Assembly: GCA_032718475.1 (NCBI GenBank) | Contig: JAUCBJ010005279.1 | Location: 20,990-84,989, forward strand | Direction of reading: 5' to 3' | Length of the DNA: 64,000 bases | Source: Nemertoderma westbladi | Taxonomy: Eukaryota > Xenacoelomorpha > Nemertodermatida > Nemertodermatidae | Part shown: positions 33,701-46,184 of the stretch, one piece after another | Layout of the letters: each line of letters begins with the position of its first letter | Position numbering within the stretch: the stretch's first letter is position 1 | The notes under the pieces: generated by a model | What the model was told of the DNA's origin: nothing | The model's input: the letters and a program-made list of their open reading frames with translations, nothing else | Databases searched by the model: none | Made by a program: the position numbers and the translations under genes

Positions 33701-34393
33701 TTGTATATGTTTGGGCCTTCTAACAGGTAGTCGTTTAAGCATTTTCTGACGGTCTTTGCCGATGCGTCGACTACCATCCTTAGTTTACCTTTCTTTGGGT
33801 CTAAAGCCACGTGGAGTGGCAGGTAATATGTCCTGTCCGTGTTCGGTTCGTCGACCGGTAACTCCACGGCCCATCCTTTCTCGACGTACTTCTTAATCGT
33901 TCTGTGGATGTACTCATTCTTCTCGGGGCTCCGTTTTAGTGTTTGTTTTAGCTTGCGGAGTCTCGTGAGTACCATCCCCGCCCTCTATTATCGGGCAGCG
34001 GCATCTTCGGTAGTTTCCATACCATTCCTATAGTATACCGCCCCTCATCGCATGTCATCGATTCCTCCACGCTTTGTAAAGCCTGCTTATCTTCTACCGA
34101 GGTCCCGACCCCGGTCTCTTTCAGTCCCTCGAAATCTTGTCTGAGCAGTCTTTTAAGCTGCTCCTCTGCTCCCTCATCACCCATTTCCTGCATTGTTCCT
34201 GCGAACATGCATCCTGATGTCTCCGACATCCTAAACTCAGCGTCCACCCGAATGGTGTCAATATCGCCACCGGGTCACACTGCTTGTCTTCGCCGAAGAC
34301 CGTTTGCATTATTTTGTGGGCCGTCGGGCAGTCCATTCCTACTATGATGGATATCTTCCTAACGTCCACATCTGGGATTGAGAAGTCAATGTC
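30769..34393 (-). pseudogene. pol: Protease end, RT, RNase H and integrase of element 3
   Basis: Resumes at the edge of element 2 (34393) in the frame interrupted at 50684. Frame changes occur near 34240 (just after the block with TPFGWTLS) and near 33975 (in a G-rich stretch). From 33975 it is open to the TAA region at 30769. RT: LRMVVDASA, FTCDIEGMFNQV, FYVDDGME (33414-33391). RNase H: MFSDASLEAYGAALY, Glu in PKLELTAARL, YWTDSMVVLGW. Integrase: His in SHKSILHGG, CQTCRRAKKE; D,D,E in GVDMFGPIK, YSDNGTNFVGA and LGCVERLVGS. A DUF5641-like C-terminus (WKVAKAISAEYWRRWVEEYL) ends it. The domain order is that of BEL/Pao. Confidence 0.9.
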
Positions 34394-34520
34394 TATAGAA
34401 TTATATCCTCATAAAAGCCGTGGATTTTCAAAATTTATTTTTGTTGGAATAAACTTGTTATAAAGATTACGTTAAGTTCTCATTTGTATTTACCATTGCT
34501 ATTTGTACAAGGTTACTCAA

Positions 34521-34597
34521 GTGGTTCAGTAGCTCAGTCGGTTATGTGTTGGAAATTTGTCCAGAAGGTATCGTGTTCAAATCCTAGAAGGTGCGAA
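34521..34597 (+). other. tRNA-like Pol III unit in the 5' LTR of element 2
   Basis: A box TAGCTCAGTCGGTTATG, B box GTTCAAATCC, then a T6 run at about 34600. The D stem is weakened relative to element 1. Same position in the LTR as in element 1. Confidence 0.55.
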
Positions 34598-34866
34598 TTG
34601 TTTTTTGTGCTGAATTTTCAATTAATTCAAATTAACCTCTACGATTTAAATTGATAGTAACAATGTATGATTTGACTGAATCATTGTACGAATACATTAT
34701 ACAATGTACGATTTAAATTGCATTTACCCGAGTGATTAACCAATATAATTGCAGTTATATGATAGTAACCAATGTCGTGCAAGTTGTGAGTTGTTGGACC
34801 AATGGTTATCTTTAAAAACCCAATATAATTATAGAATGTTCTCGATTGTTTGCAGCACAAATTTGC

Positions 34867-34874
34867 TATAAAAG
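34867..34874 (+). promoter_or_regulatory. TATA box of the element 2 5' LTR
   Basis: TATAAAAG, followed 25-30 bases later by a TTCATTAGTTATTCA start-like region and at 35001-35006 by AATAAA. The transcript would therefore have a short R and a U5 of about 1.35 kb. Confidence 0.6.
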
Positions 34875-35000
34875 GTGCAGTTTCGTTCATTAGTTATTCA
34901 ATCTCAATCACACAAAAACACAATTATTCTGAGTTATCTGATATTTGTTTATTCTGTCATTAGTTATTTCAGATTACATTTTGTATTAGTATTAATCTGC

Positions 35001-35006
35001 AATAAA
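35001..35006 (+). terminator. Poly(A) signal in the 5' LTR of element 2
   Basis: AATAAA in the context CTGCAATAAAATTCAGAAATACCG, also present in all element 1 LTRs; the 3' LTR copy is at 49284-49289. Confidence 0.5.
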
Positions 35007-36376
35007 ATTCAGAAATACCGCTATCAGCCTTTCTTTTCACTATGATTCACTACGGTGAACACCCTTAGGAACAGGATGGTCGGCTAAAGATCGGGCCGCA
35101 GCAGTGAACGAGAACATCGGGGGAATGTGACCAGGAGACCACCCACAACATCTATTAGAGTTATTCGCCCATCGCCTGAAGGTTAGACAGTGTTCGATGC
35201 TTTGCTACCTAAGTGTAAGACCTAAGATCGACGGTAGGAGCAGCGACACACTGTACGCCAAAAGTTAAATTAAGATCTGTATTATCCTGATTCTCGGAAA
35301 ACCAGCAGAACCCCTTCATATTCCTACGGGGGGAGAGGAGGACAGAGGAAAGTTAGAGATACCTGTACGCAGATAAGACATAGGCACACCAGTACATGGC
35401 ATGTAAATTGATAGGGTGCAGCAAAACTGTACGCCTAGCTCATTGTCAGGTATAGGTGCGCTGTGTGTCTTGTCAGCAGTACACGGTATTTGTTGCTTGC
35501 GTTGGAACTTGTAGGCTAGGAGAGGGTTGTTGTGTTTTCCCTGAATTGTGATTATACCATTCAGGCGGTAGGGCAGTTTACATGCTAGGCGAAAATAAAT
35601 TGAGGCTATTAGGGATACTAACATCTACCGTGTCCCCGCCAACGTCCTGATAGGAAGTTACCCGGACTACCTAGGTGACTAAAATTCCAGATAAGAGCCA
35701 GGATAGCTATTCGTAACTGTACGCCTACAGTAGTAAACTAACACATTTCTTCTTAGTATTAGGGACCTGGTACCTAAAATTGCCGAATTCTGGGCGTAGC
35801 ATTAACCCTGGAAATACACAAAAGGGGAAGGAGCCTTATCATTTGTAAGTATTGGACCTACAAGTTACCAAAATATTAGAATATTTGTAAAATAAACGCC
35901 GGACCCAGTAAATGAGATTATATGAAGGATTAAAACCAATTTTGATCCAAGAATTAACAAATTCGCGTGTTTAGGAATTATTTACACCTCAAAAAAATAT
36001 AAAATAATTTGTTCACTCTGCTGCTTTGCCTGCTAGTTATATTTGTAGCTAGCGTCTCTCTCACCCACCATATAAATCACACCGCGGCAAAGTATACGAG
36101 CGCCCTTAGTCCGTCAGTGAGTCAGCCCGATTTTAGGATTCGCTGCGCGGGATTTTTGTATTACCGAAGTTTGTCCGTTCGTAGACTGTTTTCTGCCTCA
36201 CCGGTTAAAAGAGACCAATACTGCGATAGTTTTGCTTACTTAGAGTTTACTGTTTTGGTGAGAAGGTCGGATTTATGCTTTGATTCACAGACTCTATAGT
36301 ATGATATTGCAGGATACGTATTTGGGTTTCTCACATCAATAGGAATGTGTACCTTTGTTCGTGTCTCTTCCATTTA

Positions 36377-37180
36377 GTAGGAATATGAATTACTGAACTA
36401 CGGTTCAGTAGAACAAAATTATTTGAAAATTTTGTATTTTGAGGTAAAAATTTGTATTTGATTAGCTAAGTGCTAATTTTTTGAAATAAAATTTTGATTT
36501 GAAACGCGTAAAACATTTGGAATTAAATACCAGTGTTTAAAAGGGTTTAAATACCATATTGTACCGGTACAAAAAATTTTCGTAAAAGTAAAACCAAACT
36601 CTTTTGTTTTTCAGGATTCAGAGCTCATTTCTAGACTGTAACGAGAGCAAGACCGTGTTTCACGAGTTTGGGAGATAGATAACTCAACAATTTTGGTTGG
36701 GAAAATCGCACTTCGTCCGCAGCGTTGGAAACGGAAAGGTTCACGTTCGGTTTGTATGTGGGAATCTGTTTTTCTGGAGAATTATTGGAGTGGGTAAGTT
36801 CGAAAAGTTGCATTAATCAGTTAGGCATTACCGTATTAGTTAAAATTATTGTGGGTTCCACTGTCTCAAGTATTTATGCATTCCGTACGATTTCTTTGTT
36901 TATTGCTGAATTAGTCCGTAATTATTTGTGTTAATTTACATTTTGATAACGTATATCGTTATCCGATTTATTGTTATAAAATTGGCCGTTAGGCTAATTT
37001 TATTATATACTTATACCGTGACATTATTTGCTGTAAAATTGGCCGCTAGGCTAATTTTATCCATTTGCTATAAAATCGGCCGGTAGGCTAATTTTATATG
37101 ACTGTAATTAGTACCGTTAGATATAAATACGGTAAACTCGATACTTTAACACTCACTTTACTTGACTTACAACTACTGAA
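36377..37180 (+). promoter_or_regulatory. Leader of element 2 with three hairpins (36975-37098)
   Basis: Begins GTAGGAATATG, as in element 1, where the primer site should be. Hairpins of the type AAAATTGGCC-GTTA-GGCTAATTTT lie at about 36977-37001, 37034-37059 and 37071-37098, just before the gag ATG. No convincing coding sequence: an open frame in the middle lacks an ATG in element 1, and an antisense one shows mostly amino-acid-changing differences. Confidence 0.6.
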
Positions 37181-37265
37181 ATGAGTGACAAACAAGACTA
37201 TACGAAGAATACACCTACCGACTATGACTCATGTGACGCGAAGTCAGCAGCGGAAGAACAACAGG

Positions 37266-37281
37266 GGAAGACACGTGAGCC
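37266..37281 (+). repeat. Dispersed 16-bp motif, element 2, near gag start
   Basis: GGAAGACACGTGAGCC, read as K-T-R-E-P; counterpart of 15788-15803. Confidence 0.65.
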
Positions 37282-39008
37282 TACCGAACCTACACCGTGT
37301 GCGTCACCAGTACATCCAACGGGAGTACCGGATGCCGTAGTACGAGGTGACGGCAGGACCGAGGACTTTCTAACTGTTCCGCAACCTAGATATAGGGAAA
37401 CGGACATGGTAAGTTCAGCAGGAAGCCAGGACAGCGTAGTTAGAAGCGTCGGAGGATACATGGCGCATATTACCAAGAGTATTGGAGAAGGACAACGCAT
37501 ATTAGGCGAGTTGACCGCTCCGATGTCCCGATTCGAGTTCTACACTCTACAGGTAAGAGTACAAAGTAGAGTACATAAGTCCGTAGATAACTTAGTCAGC
37601 CTACAAGATCTAGCTAGACAAAGACAGGATGCGGACACGCAGTATCGAATCCTCGAGAAACTAATGATCGCTAGGGAGAAACTGATTCAGTTTAAGACGA
37701 CCGTTAGGCAGATACAACAAGAGCAAGCGGATCAGTTATTAGGTGAGTCGGTTTCCGACGAGTTGTTACAGCCCGAAGAGGAACAAGAACTGTATCGGCT
37801 GGATGGACAACTGAAACGCCTGACGGATCACTTACGTATGTGCGGCGAGGACGTTGGAGATTGGGAAACCGTACCGGAAGCTACGAAGGAAACTTCACTC
37901 GCACCAATCGAGCTGGCACCAGGAATACTGGATCAATCGCTGGTGAGTATTCGTAGCGAAATCGGCGAGGGAAGTATGGTCACGTCAGAAGTTGCTCGAC
38001 AACAGCAACAGTTCTACAGACAACGACGACAAATGGAGGAACAAGCTCAACTTCTAGTGATGCAGGCAGCAGTAGAGGAAGAGAAGCTACGCATTGCGAA
38101 TTTAGCGAGAATCTCTCATCTACAGGAACAAGCTGAATTAGAAGCAGCTGAAGTAGAACGGTTAGAGTTAGACATTGCCCAACAAGCGGCGGCAGCCGAG
38201 TTAGTGCAACGAACTGCAGCAGCCGAGTTAGAGCGACAAGCGGCAGCGGCAGCGTCAGAGTTAGAGCGACAAACGGCAGCGGCGGAGTTAGAAAGGAAAA
38301 GGTTAGTTTCAGAAGCACGAGCCGAAATGAAAACATGGCAAATAAAAGCCCAATCAGCTATACGACAAGCGGAGTTTGAGGCGCAACGACAACAAACGGA
38401 ACAACGAGAGAAGGGAGTTAAACTTCGTTTCGAACTCGAGAAGAAGGTGAGAGAATTAGCGAACGCCGAGGAAGATCTGGATCAAAAGGCCCGCGATCGA
38501 TCGATGAGATCTCGAGACGGACATGATTTGGACCAGATAGAGGTAAGACATCGCCAAATTCAGGAACGGAAGAAGGAAGGAAGCGTAGGAGCACCCGGAC
38601 GGGAACGACAATTAGTAAAAGACTTGTGTCAACGATTTCCACAAGTAACTCCTATGTTTGCACCGATTATGACTAAGGAACCTGTTTCGATTGCCGGTAG
38701 TAGTAATATTTCTCCTATCCATGGTGCGACGGAACACAGGTTGGTAATTCCGGACAAATTCATACCGCCAAGAGCAACGTCGTTGCCTATTTTAAAAGTC
38801 AAGGTAAGTAACCCACCGAATACCGATCGTAGTAGTTTATTGACCAGACCTGCGCTACTGACAACTAAACAGGTGAGTCCACCTTCGACACCGAAACCCG
38901 TTACGCACTACACTTACCCAATGACGTTTCGGCCTACAAGGCCAGTCGATTCAAACGCTACCACACGACCACCGTTTAAAAAGCGTACATCGCAATCTAC
39001 GACTTCGA

Positions 39009-39108
39009 GGAAGACTTGTGAGCCTACCGAACAACGGAGACCAGTGGATACGCGACCGTTTAACCAGATTACATCGCAATCTACGACTTCGAGGAAGACT
39101 TGTGAGCC
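39009..39108 (+). repeat. Two copies of the 16-bp motif in the 84-bp gag repeat, element 2
   Basis: Cores 39009-39024 and 39093-39108, both GGAAGACTTGTGAGCC, 84 bp apart, read as R-K-T-C-E-P. Confidence 0.8.
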
Positions 39109-41590
39109 TACCGAACGACGGAGACCAATAGACGATGTTCCGAAGCGGAACGTTAGAATTCGAACGACGCAATGGACGCGAGCACGTCGACCACCGTATC
39201 CAGGTGACAGTAGTACTTCGAGTGAATCGGATTACCCGAAACGCGAGGTATTTAGAACAGGGGCGGCCGATGAATACAAACGCGAGCGTTCAGACAACTC
39301 CTTTGTAGACAATCCTCCACGAAATACACCAACACAGAACGCGTTACAACCAACAGACGCAATTAGTACACAACAGTTCGCCAACATTCTGCGACCAGTT
39401 GTTAACAAGTTGGCTCAGATTGAGGAACGTCTGGAGGAAGTTCAAACGGATAGTTCAAGGAACACCGAATTCGAACACAATAGACACCCGAAGGATCAGC
39501 AAAGACCAATACCTTCGAGAAACACACCGTATCAGGGAAAAGCGCCAAGAAGGGACATCAACCAGATTACCAACCAAGGACGCGAAACTCTGAACGTTGC
39601 CGAGGAAATAGCGAAATTCGCAGCTAGACAAGGACTACCGGTGCAACAACCACCTAAGTTTTCCAGTAGCTCAAAACACTGGCACACTTACGTAGACTAT
39701 ATCGAATCTCAGATCGCTGTGTGCGCCTTTACATCACGGGAGAAGTTTAATTACCTGCTTCAAACGTTGTCGGGAGAACCCAAACGTTTGGCGGAGACCT
39801 TCGTTGGTGTACCGGACGCCTTCGAACTAGCGTACGATCGCTTAACTTCGATCTACGGAGGTACAGTCAGCATGGCCAGGTCAGTGATAGAGGAACTCTG
39901 TAAGGGAGGGGCTATTACTAAACCCGTCGACTTATTGAAACTAGCTGACGAAATAAAGAACGCTATCACTACATTAAGATCTATTGGACAGCTTGACTAC
40001 GGAAATACCCCTACAGTCCTATTAAAGATCATAGGACGACTCCACCATCGACTTCGTCGGGAGTGGAGGAAGATCGAATACCAGCGGGAAGAGCGAGGTG
40101 GATTCTTAAAACTGGAGGATGTATACCTTTTGATATTCAGGGAAGCAGTGGTAGAGACACGATCTAACTACACTGACCAACACATCGTAGCCGAAGGAAT
40201 CACCTTGCCATCCTCAAACCGACAAAAACCCCAGACAACATCCACCAAGACGGCCACTTACGCCACACCGACAGAAACACGACAATTCTCGGACGGTAGT
40301 AGGGTATCTGCGCCCATTGGAATAAAACAGACTAGACAGCAACTCAGTACAGACTTCAGCGGCTGCCAATACTGCGAGCATTTAGGCAAGCGGTATACCG
40401 GTCACAAGTTGAGAGGTTGTCGACAGTTTCGCGAGTTAAACTCGGAAGAACGACGGCTGCAGATACGGCCATTGGACTCTTGTTGGCGGTGTACGCGACA
40501 CGGACACGTCCGCAAAGATTGCCCAAATACCGACACTTGTCCATCCTGTGGACGCAACCACGACGGTCTGCTCCACACAGACAGCCACACGCCGACAAAA
40601 CGCTTCGCCAGGGAACACCCGGAAGCTGCAGCAAAATGCAACACCGCGTATAATAATCGAGAATCGAAAACGACTCCAACTTTCGTGACACATATTAAGG
40701 ATTGCTTCTCAGAACAATCCGGATCGTCGGACGAAGAGTCAGAAGACGACGACGTATATTCGGATGGAGACAAACAACCATCGATCGCGCTTCTGACAAC
40801 TGACCAACTAAAAGGTTTCAGTGTAATTCCGATTAAGATTACTGGCACAAAAGGGAGCAAGAGAATCTACGCTATTCTAGATTCAGCCTCATCTCACAGC
40901 TACGTGGATGAGAAGGTAGCTGATGTCGTCACCGATCTCAGACAAGGTAAGCATGTTAGTTACACCGTAAGTAGTATGCACGGACAACGTGCAATACCAG
41001 TGACGCGAGTTAAGTTAAACTTAGACACTCTTCTTCCGAAATCGCAACATAGCGAGAAGGAGAGGTCTTTGTTGCCCTTCAAGGATTTAACCTTTGCGGC
41101 CACAAAAGACTTTAGTATCTTACTAGGTCCAGTGCCGGAACAATCCTTGGAGGACCGTAAGTACTTCAGACACCTTGGTGTACCTGAATGTCCTGTCAAT
41201 TATAGATCGGTAGCAATGCTGATCGGGACAGATCAATTCAACCTACATCAAGTGTGGGAAACCAGACCATCGGTAGTCGTAGCAGGAAGTGCATACGCCT
41301 GCAGAACGCCGATAGGTTGGTTTACTCGAGCGCCTGTGCGCACACTAGACATAAGTGATGAAGAGGATGAAGTACAAAGTACATGTAGTTTATTAACTAC
41401 AAATTCAATTCATTCCTTTTCACACGACCGAGACTATACTACCTTGCGTACAAAACACAACAAAGTGACCAGTACGACGTGTGTAACAAATACCATAAGT
41501 CACAAGGAGCAGCAAATCCACCAGGTGAGTTTAGAACTTGGGGAGAAGACGAGTCAGCCAGAGATTCCATCGACGACAGATGATAACGCC

Positions 41591-41606
41591 GGAAGGCTTG
41601 CGAGTC
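41591..41606 (+). repeat. Dispersed 16-bp motif (variant), element 2, between protease and RT
   Basis: GGAAGGCTTGCGAGTC, identical to element 1 at 11346-11361, read as G-R-L-A-S-L. Confidence 0.65.
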
Positions 41607-41935
41607 TATCTACACCAATAACCTCAACAATGCCCGTCGATATAGATGACGACACGTTAAGAAATCATCAAGTGGAACAAGCTGCACTGGACAAAGAATT
41701 AACGGAGAAGACTATCAGGTGGTTAGAACAAGATACAGCTGAACCTGGTAGCTACGAACCGTGTATGTCGGAACAAGAGAAACAATCTTTAAAGATCATG
41801 GAAGATACTATCCGCCAGATGAAAGACGGACATTATGAGGTAGGGATGTTATGGCGCAGCCAAAGTCCCAAACTTATTAACAATTATCCGCTAGCTTTAA
41901 GACGCTTAAAATCAATATGGCAACGTCTATTATAG

Positions 41936-43453
41936 GACGAGAAAGCCCATCTGCAGTATAATACCCAGATGGAGACGTATTTGACCAAGGGGTACGCTAT
42001 CCGAATGACTAACCCAGAGATTGTAACAGACCAGACATACTACTTACCACATCACTACGTGAGACATCCCGACAAACCAGACAAAGTACGTGTAGTCAAT
42101 GACTGCGCGGCTCTGTTTGAGGGAATGTCCCTCAATAGTGAGTTAATGGATGGACCAAACATGAATAATTATCTTATGGGGGTGATTATGCGCTTCCGTC
42201 AGCGTCAAGTAGCCTTTACTTGTGACGTCGAAGCTATGTTTCACCAAGTGAGAGCGTTAGAGCAAGACAGAGACAGTTTGAGGTTCCTCTGGTACCCGGA
42301 AGGAGACTTGAGTCTACCACCGGCGACTTACCAAATGCAAGTTCGCGTTTTCGGTGCCAGGGACAGCCCAAACTGTACGATGTATGCCCTAAAACAAGCC
42401 GCTAGGGATCAGAAACATATATATGACCCAGAGATAATCAAGATCGTAGAACGTGACTTTTACGTAGACGACTGATTACAGAGTTGTGACACAGTAGAAC
42501 GTGCTATAACAGTAGCACAATTACGGGACTGTTTAGTGGGCGGAGGTTTTAACCTCACCAAATTCGCCTCAAACAGTGCCGAATTGGTAGACTCATTCGG
42601 AACGACTGAGCGTGGAGGTGGTGACATTGACCTAGAGTTCGAACCACTACCGACGACCAAGGTGTTGGGGCTCTTTTGGGACCCAAACACGGACAACTTT
42701 CGAGTGAAGGTGAGACTGGACACTCAAGAAAACACTCTGACAAAGAGGTCCTGCTTGTCAAAATTGAGTCGATTGTTCGATCCATTAGGATTCATCAGTC
42801 CAATAATACTGCAAGCTAGTATTTATATGCGCAGTATTTGGAAGGATGGACTGACATGGGACGAGCCGATCTCATTTGAACAAGTGGACTTATGGAAAAC
42901 CTGGGAGGCACAGTTATCTTCACTAGAGGATTATTCCATACCCAGAGTCTACTTTCCATTACAAACGACGTTTCCTGACAACTTGGAATTACATTGTTTT
43001 TCCGACGCCAGTGACAACGGCTTTGGTGTGGCAGCGTACTTGCGCAGACAAGTAGACTCAGACGAGTTCGATGTGTCGCTCATTACTTCTAAGGCTAAGA
43101 CCATGCCTACTAAGTACATGACGACACCACGCCATGAGCTACAAGCAGCAACTCTGTCAACTACCATTGTAAACCTCATACAGACTGAACTACAGTCAAG
43201 TTTACAGATATTTTATTGGACTGACGCGACGTTGGTTTTATTTTACATAAACAACGACACACTTGAATTCAAGACGTTCGTAGCTAACCGTCGCGCAGAA
43301 ATTCTAGACCGTTCAATAAAGGAAGATTGGCGACATTGTCCCGGACCACAAAATCCAGCTGATATTGCGTCGCGAAGAATGATGCCTGAGGAATTCTGTA
43401 AACCGGAGAACAAAGAATTTTGGCAACACGGACCACAATTCTTGCAGAAATAG
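41936..43453 (+). pseudogene. pol: RT and RNase H of element 2
   Basis: Continues the 37181 frame. RT contains FTCDVEAMFHQV and DFYVDD (YVDD at about 42461-42472). A TGA at 42473-42475 follows YVDD directly; element 1 is open there but stops two codons later. RNase H follows with HCFSDASDNGFGVAAY, TTPRHELQAAT (Glu kept) and YWTDATLVL. A TAG at 43451-43453 ends this open stretch just after RNase H; element 1 is open at that codon. Confidence 0.9.
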
Positions 43454-45883
43454 ACACAAGATTGGCCACCGTTATACGACAACAAGTCTAACACCATCCC
43501 TAAGGACGCCGAAATAAAGAAACCAAAAAAGGGGAAGGCAAAGAAAAGGACGACGGCTAAACTCAGGAAAAAACCGAAGGCGAAATGGAAAGCGATAACT
43601 TCCAAAGTCAAGAAGGGAAGACTTGCGAGCCTTTCTACACCAGACATATCGCCAGACGGTCGACCAGACACGTTACTAGAAGGTCAACCAGACGTTTTGC
43701 CAGACATGTCACAAGACGTTTCGCCGGATGTTCCGCGAAACATTTTACAAGACATATCACAAAATATTCTACCAGACACTAGTAACGTATTGACAGATAG
43801 TAAAGCCGCAGTTTCCCTATTGGAGCGGCCTTCTGTTGACAAACAACCAGACGCATTACTAGACAGTCGACTAGACATTTTGTCAGAAACATCACAAAAT
43901 GTTCTACCAGACATTAGTAACGCATTGACAAATAATAAAGCCGCAGTTTCCCTATTGGAGCGGCCTTGTATTGACGAACAACCAAACTTGACACTCTTGA
44001 GTAATCATAAGCACAGTGCAACCTCATGTATTACAGATGTGGGTAGTACCTACGATAATGTAAATACAGGTGTTACTTTGCGCTCAAGAGACATACCAAA
44101 CTTGCAACCTATGGTGAGACCTGGGATTAATATCGGCAGAAAAATAAGTTTACCGAAACCCAGTGACCCCATAGAGTTCAAACCACCATTAACGATCGAC
44201 TTACAAAGTACTGACAATCAAGGTAAGAAAACGAAGAAGGACAAATTACTCGTAGACCCGGACGGATCAACAGTCAACAAGGGAATACTTACCGGCGGAC
44301 CCGTGGGCCCTTCTAGTAAATCAAAACCTTTCAAATTCTCCATTGACTTACCTGATGACGTCACAAATACTTACGTCGACCGTATTGTAAACCTAACAGA
44401 TTCTTGGACAAACGCTTGCCGAAAATTAGCGTGGATTGTACGTTTTGTACAATACGTTAAAGGCAAACGCGACTTTACACGTCGACTTACATTGACTGAG
44501 ATTGACAGGTGTGAAATTAAATTAATTCGCCATTATCAATTGCGATATTTTACGCGCGAATTCACATCAATAAATCAAGGTCAACCAATCAAGTCGTCAC
44601 CAATATTGAGTTGGAGTCCGATAATTTATAATGGCTTAATTTGTCATAAATCTCGGCTTCAAAACATTGACCTTAACACAAACTTTAGATACCCAATAAT
44701 AATACCGCAGCATCACGAATTACAACGTGCAATGATACTGGACGCACATTTACATCTGAAACACGCTGGAAGACACCACTGTCTTTCTTACTTACGTACT
44801 AGATTTGTATTAATTAGACCCAGTAAAGCGTTAAGTTCAGTGATGCGTACGTGTATTATTTGTAAAAAGGTACACTCTAGAATAGGTACCCAAGAAATGA
44901 GTGAACTTCCACAAGCACGACTTCAAGCATTCAGACCACCTTTTACAGAGACTGGAATTGATTGCTTTGGTCCCATACATACGAAACGTGGACGTATACT
45001 AGTAAAACGCTGGGGACTGATTTTCACATGTATGTCCAGTAGGGCAGTTCATATTGAACGTGTGATGGATCTTTCCACCAACGCGTTTATACTAGCATTG
45101 CGGCGATTTATCGCTAGACGCGGACTAGTGAAATGCTTGTACTCAGACCAAGGTACAAACTTTGTTGGTGCTCGAAATGAAATTGCTAGAGCCTTCAAGA
45201 AATTAGATCATGATCAAATCTCAGACGAACTACATCCTTACAAGATTGTTTGGAAGTTCAATCCTCCAGACAGTCCATGGAGAGGCGGAGTCTGGGAGAG
45301 ACTGATAAGATCTATCAAAACGGCCATGGCAAAGGTCATTCCAGTAAACCACATTTTGACAGACGACCAACTGACTACATTGTTTGTTGAAATCGAGGCA
45401 ATACTAAATACTAGACCAATAGTATTAGTACCCGATGACAAACAATCCCAATTTGCTTTAACACCGGCACACCTGCTAATGCAGGCACCGACAATATTGA
45501 CGCCTATTTCTATTCCAATAGAAGGCAATAGCTATGGTAGAAAAGCGTGGAAAATCACGCAACTACTAGCTAACAAATTCTGGGAAATATGGCAAAACCA
45601 TTATTTGCCCTCTATTTCTGCCAGAACAACATGGTACAATAACACCCACGCATTAAAGCCGGGAGATCACGTGCTGTTAGCAGAAGTGAATCTAAAAAGA
45701 TGCTTTTGGATAACAGGTGTCATTTTAGCCACACATCCATCTATGGATGGAGTGACAAGAACTGAGACGGTACGGACAATTGACGGTCGTACAGTAGACA
45801 GACCGACTCAACGTCTCGTACTTCTTGAAGAGACTCGAAACGAGTCTGGAGATTACAAATCTCCAACGAATGTTAGTAAATAA
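43454..45883 (+). pseudogene. pol: Linker and integrase of element 2
   Basis: Same frame, open to the natural TAA at 45881-45883. It begins with a Lys-rich stretch and the GRLASLSTP motif copy, then a Pro-Asp repeat linker (about 43640-43990) with LTDSKAAVSLLERP-type units repeated. The integrase has its HHCC domain intact (His in AHLHLKHAG, CIICKKVHSR), D,D,E core (TGIDCFGPI, YSDQGTNFVGA, GGVWERLIRS) and DUF5641-like C-terminus. Unlike element 1, no frameshift is present in the zinc domain. Confidence 0.9.
43616..43631 (+). repeat. Dispersed 16-bp motif, element 2, RNase H-integrase linker
   Basis: GGAAGACTTGCGAGCC, coding, read as G-R-L-A-S-L; counterpart of 9318-9333. Confidence 0.75.
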
Positions 45884-45937
45884 TTAGGAGTTTACAAATA
45901 GATTTCCACGTACCTGTACGCTGTAGTAAAGACAGCG

Positions 45938-46034
45938 GTAGAATTCCATTGTCTTTATATGTGAACATTGAGGGTAGTACCCTTATGTATCACATAGGAG
46001 CGGGATTTTGTAGGTATAAGAAATGGAATTCTAC
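45938..46034 (+). other. Long nested inverted repeat between pol and ORF3, element 2
   Basis: Outer arms GTAGAATTCCATT (45938-45950) and AATGGAATTCTAC (46022-46034). Inner arms TATGTGA/TCACATA and central AGGGT-AGT-ACCCT. The central loop differs from element 1 while the arms keep pairing. The rest of 45884-46546 has no coding sequence apart from the motif copy at 46169. Confidence 0.65.
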
Positions 46035-46168
46035 TTGGAACTCACAATATTGAGACATTTTCGAAATTTTAGACAATCCATTTGGATTTGAAAAATTTTT
46101 AAAATTTTCTCCAGTGAATAGATTTCAGGGTACAGTCGGGTGGAACTTAAAATTAGAGAAACAAGAAG

Positions 46169-46184
46169 GGAAGACTTGCGAGCC
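46169..46184 (+). repeat. Dispersed 16-bp motif, element 2, pol-ORF3 spacer
   Basis: GGAAGACTTGCGAGCC followed by TTTCTTAAA, non-coding; counterpart of 6742-6757. Confidence 0.75.

Larger units (their letters stand above)
34394..36376 (+). repeat. 5' LTR of element 2
   Basis: 1983 bp. It differs from the 3' LTR by a 19-bp deletion after position 35810, where a CCT occurs at both deletion ends, and by about seven substitutions. It starts TATAGAATTATATCC and ends CTCTTCCATTTA. Confidence 0.93.
37181..41935 (+). pseudogene. gag-pol: Gag-protease and start of RT, element 2 (1584 codons)
   Basis: ATG 37181. Same order as element 1: N-terminal Gag, coiled coil (shorter Ala/Glu/Arg repeat set, about 38160-38310), two units with TSQSTTSRKTCEPTE (three in element 1), DUF1759-type Gag region, zinc knuckles (CWRCTRHGHVRKDC near 40483-40524) and protease with ILDSASSHSYVD (Asp1234, codon 40880). 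A TAG at 41933-41935 ends it in the connector before RT, where element 1 is open. The frame simply continues after it. Confidence 0.92.

Noticed and set aside
35316-35624. ORFs inside the LTRs of elements 1 and 2 (also 49599-49907, 3352-3540, 17996-18184, 36009-36299)
   Set aside because: Present only as LTR duplicates, not shared between the subfamilies and without recognisable motifs.
36725-36934. Hydrophobic open frame in the sense leader of elements 1 and 2
   Set aside because: No ATG in element 1 (opens at TTG) and the C-termini differ; probably non-coding.
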